DNA of 64,000 bases from Sitta carolinensis (taxonomy: Eukaryota > Chordata > Aves > Passeriformes > Sittidae). Where the stretch lies: positions 59,147,501-59,211,500 of the forward strand of contig JAVUNC010000004.1 in assembly GCA_032173965.1 (NCBI GenBank), read 5' to 3'. Shown here in pieces: positions 63,270 to 64,000 of this stretch; position 1 is the stretch's first letter, and each line of letters begins with the position of its first letter. The notes below the pieces were generated by a model, which was given only the letters and a program-made list of their open reading frames with translations, made no database searches and was not told the DNA's origin. Position numbers and translations under genes: made by a program.

Positions 63270-64000
63270 TCCAGGATTGGATGGTATTGATCTGTGGGAT
63301 TTGGGTGTTCTTCCTGTTGGGTCACAGTACAGCTCAAGGAGCCGACCAAGACTTGGTTGAAAGACAGGTTTTTGTTTGTTTTTAATAGCAGATGTGCTTC
63401 CAAAACCTGCATCTATTGGCCAGATATGAGCTCTTCCATGCTCAGCTAATGATGTTATCACCAAGCACTGCTGATGGCCTCACTGAATTGCCTCCAGTAG
63501 GATGTCAGCAGAGGTCATGTGGGTGCCCTGCCCAGTGACTGCGCAGGTGAGCTCCACGTGCTGTCTCTTCACATTTGCAGTAACAATTTTTCTCTGACCT
63601 TGCCTTTGATAGTGCCTGGGCACATTGATAAGGGTTCTTCATGCTGCTGTGGAACACCCTTGTGTTTTAATAGGGTTGCCTTACCACTCAGAGCCAAAGG
63701 TGAAATTCTGATGGTGCCAAAGTGAAGTCACTGATTCTGAAAATTTGAGAGTTGTAATAGTATAATGATAGTGGATGAGAAAAGTTTCAACGGTTTCTGT
63801 ATGTACTCTTAAATTCTCAGTGGGATTTTTTTCCCTTTCTGCGAAGTAAATTGCAGTGACACAGAGTAATGCACTGGAAAAGTTTGGACAAATGCTACCA
63901 ATGAGATTATATAATACAATAGTGAAGGAATTTATTATGAAGCCTGTTCTTGACTCGAAGAAGAAAGACTTTCCCTGGTGGATTGTGGATAGTTTATAAC
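63270..64000. other. Unique noncoding DNA to the window edge
   Basis: No gene or repeat recognised. Frames are below 90 codons. If the island at 60 kb is a promoter, this would be intronic. Confidence 0.45.

Noticed and set aside
1..64000. CRISPR arrays, bacterial operons, rRNA or intact tRNA genes, and telomeric repeats
   Set aside because: None seen. The composition and repeats are those of a vertebrate (avian) nuclear genome.

Overview
The window reads as avian nuclear DNA, probably passerine. It is AT-leaning and poor in CpG outside two islands. Its recognisable repeats are nearly all CR1 LINEs, the dominant bird retroposon, plus two tRNA-Ile-derived SINEs with a CR1-type tail, a combination I know from songbird genomes. 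There is no bacterial or phage gene organisation. No open frame looks like a conserved protein-coding exon of a host gene, so this is most likely intergenic DNA, or long intron plus a promoter region. All family names are from memory of consensus sequences; no database search was possible.

Layout. 1-18.2 kb: AT-rich unique DNA with two tRNA-Ile/CR1-tail SINEs (about 5.70-5.83 and 7.52-7.67 kb), a three-unit 19-bp tandem repeat (9.17 kb), a possible polyadenylated retrocopy end (11.94-11.98 kb) and a very old CR1 on the minus strand (13.0-13.6 kb). 18.2-20.3 kb: the largest mobile element, a 5'-truncated minus-strand CR1 of about 2.1 kb holding a broken reverse-transcriptase gene. 20.3-35 kb: unique DNA with decayed ancient CR1 pieces (25.2-25.4 and 31.4-31.6 kb), a 28-A tract (26.44 kb) and a younger CR1 3' end (30.2-30.5 kb). 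35.4-36.1 kb: first CpG island. 39.6-40.8 kb: two CR1 fragments in opposite orientations. 42.37-43.68 kb: a probable solo LTR of an endogenous retrovirus on the minus strand. 47.4-47.6 kb: a CR1 whose 3' end is of the type copied by the two SINEs. 60.0-60.96 kb: a strong CpG island with plus-strand splice-donor motifs, the best candidate for the promoter and first exon of a gene running off the right edge. 63.2 kb: one more CR1 3' end.

The window records several ages of CR1 activity. Highly decayed copies of an old CR1/L3-like type lie among more recent bird-type copies, and SINEs that borrowed a CR1 tail sit with a LINE of the matching tail type. No previously unknown system with convincing support was found. 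The main leads are the two CpG islands, a homeodomain/POU-motif cluster at 39.09-39.23 kb, the 1.3-kb LTR with unusual internal spacing, and an unassigned 165-codon frame at 62.6-63.1 kb.
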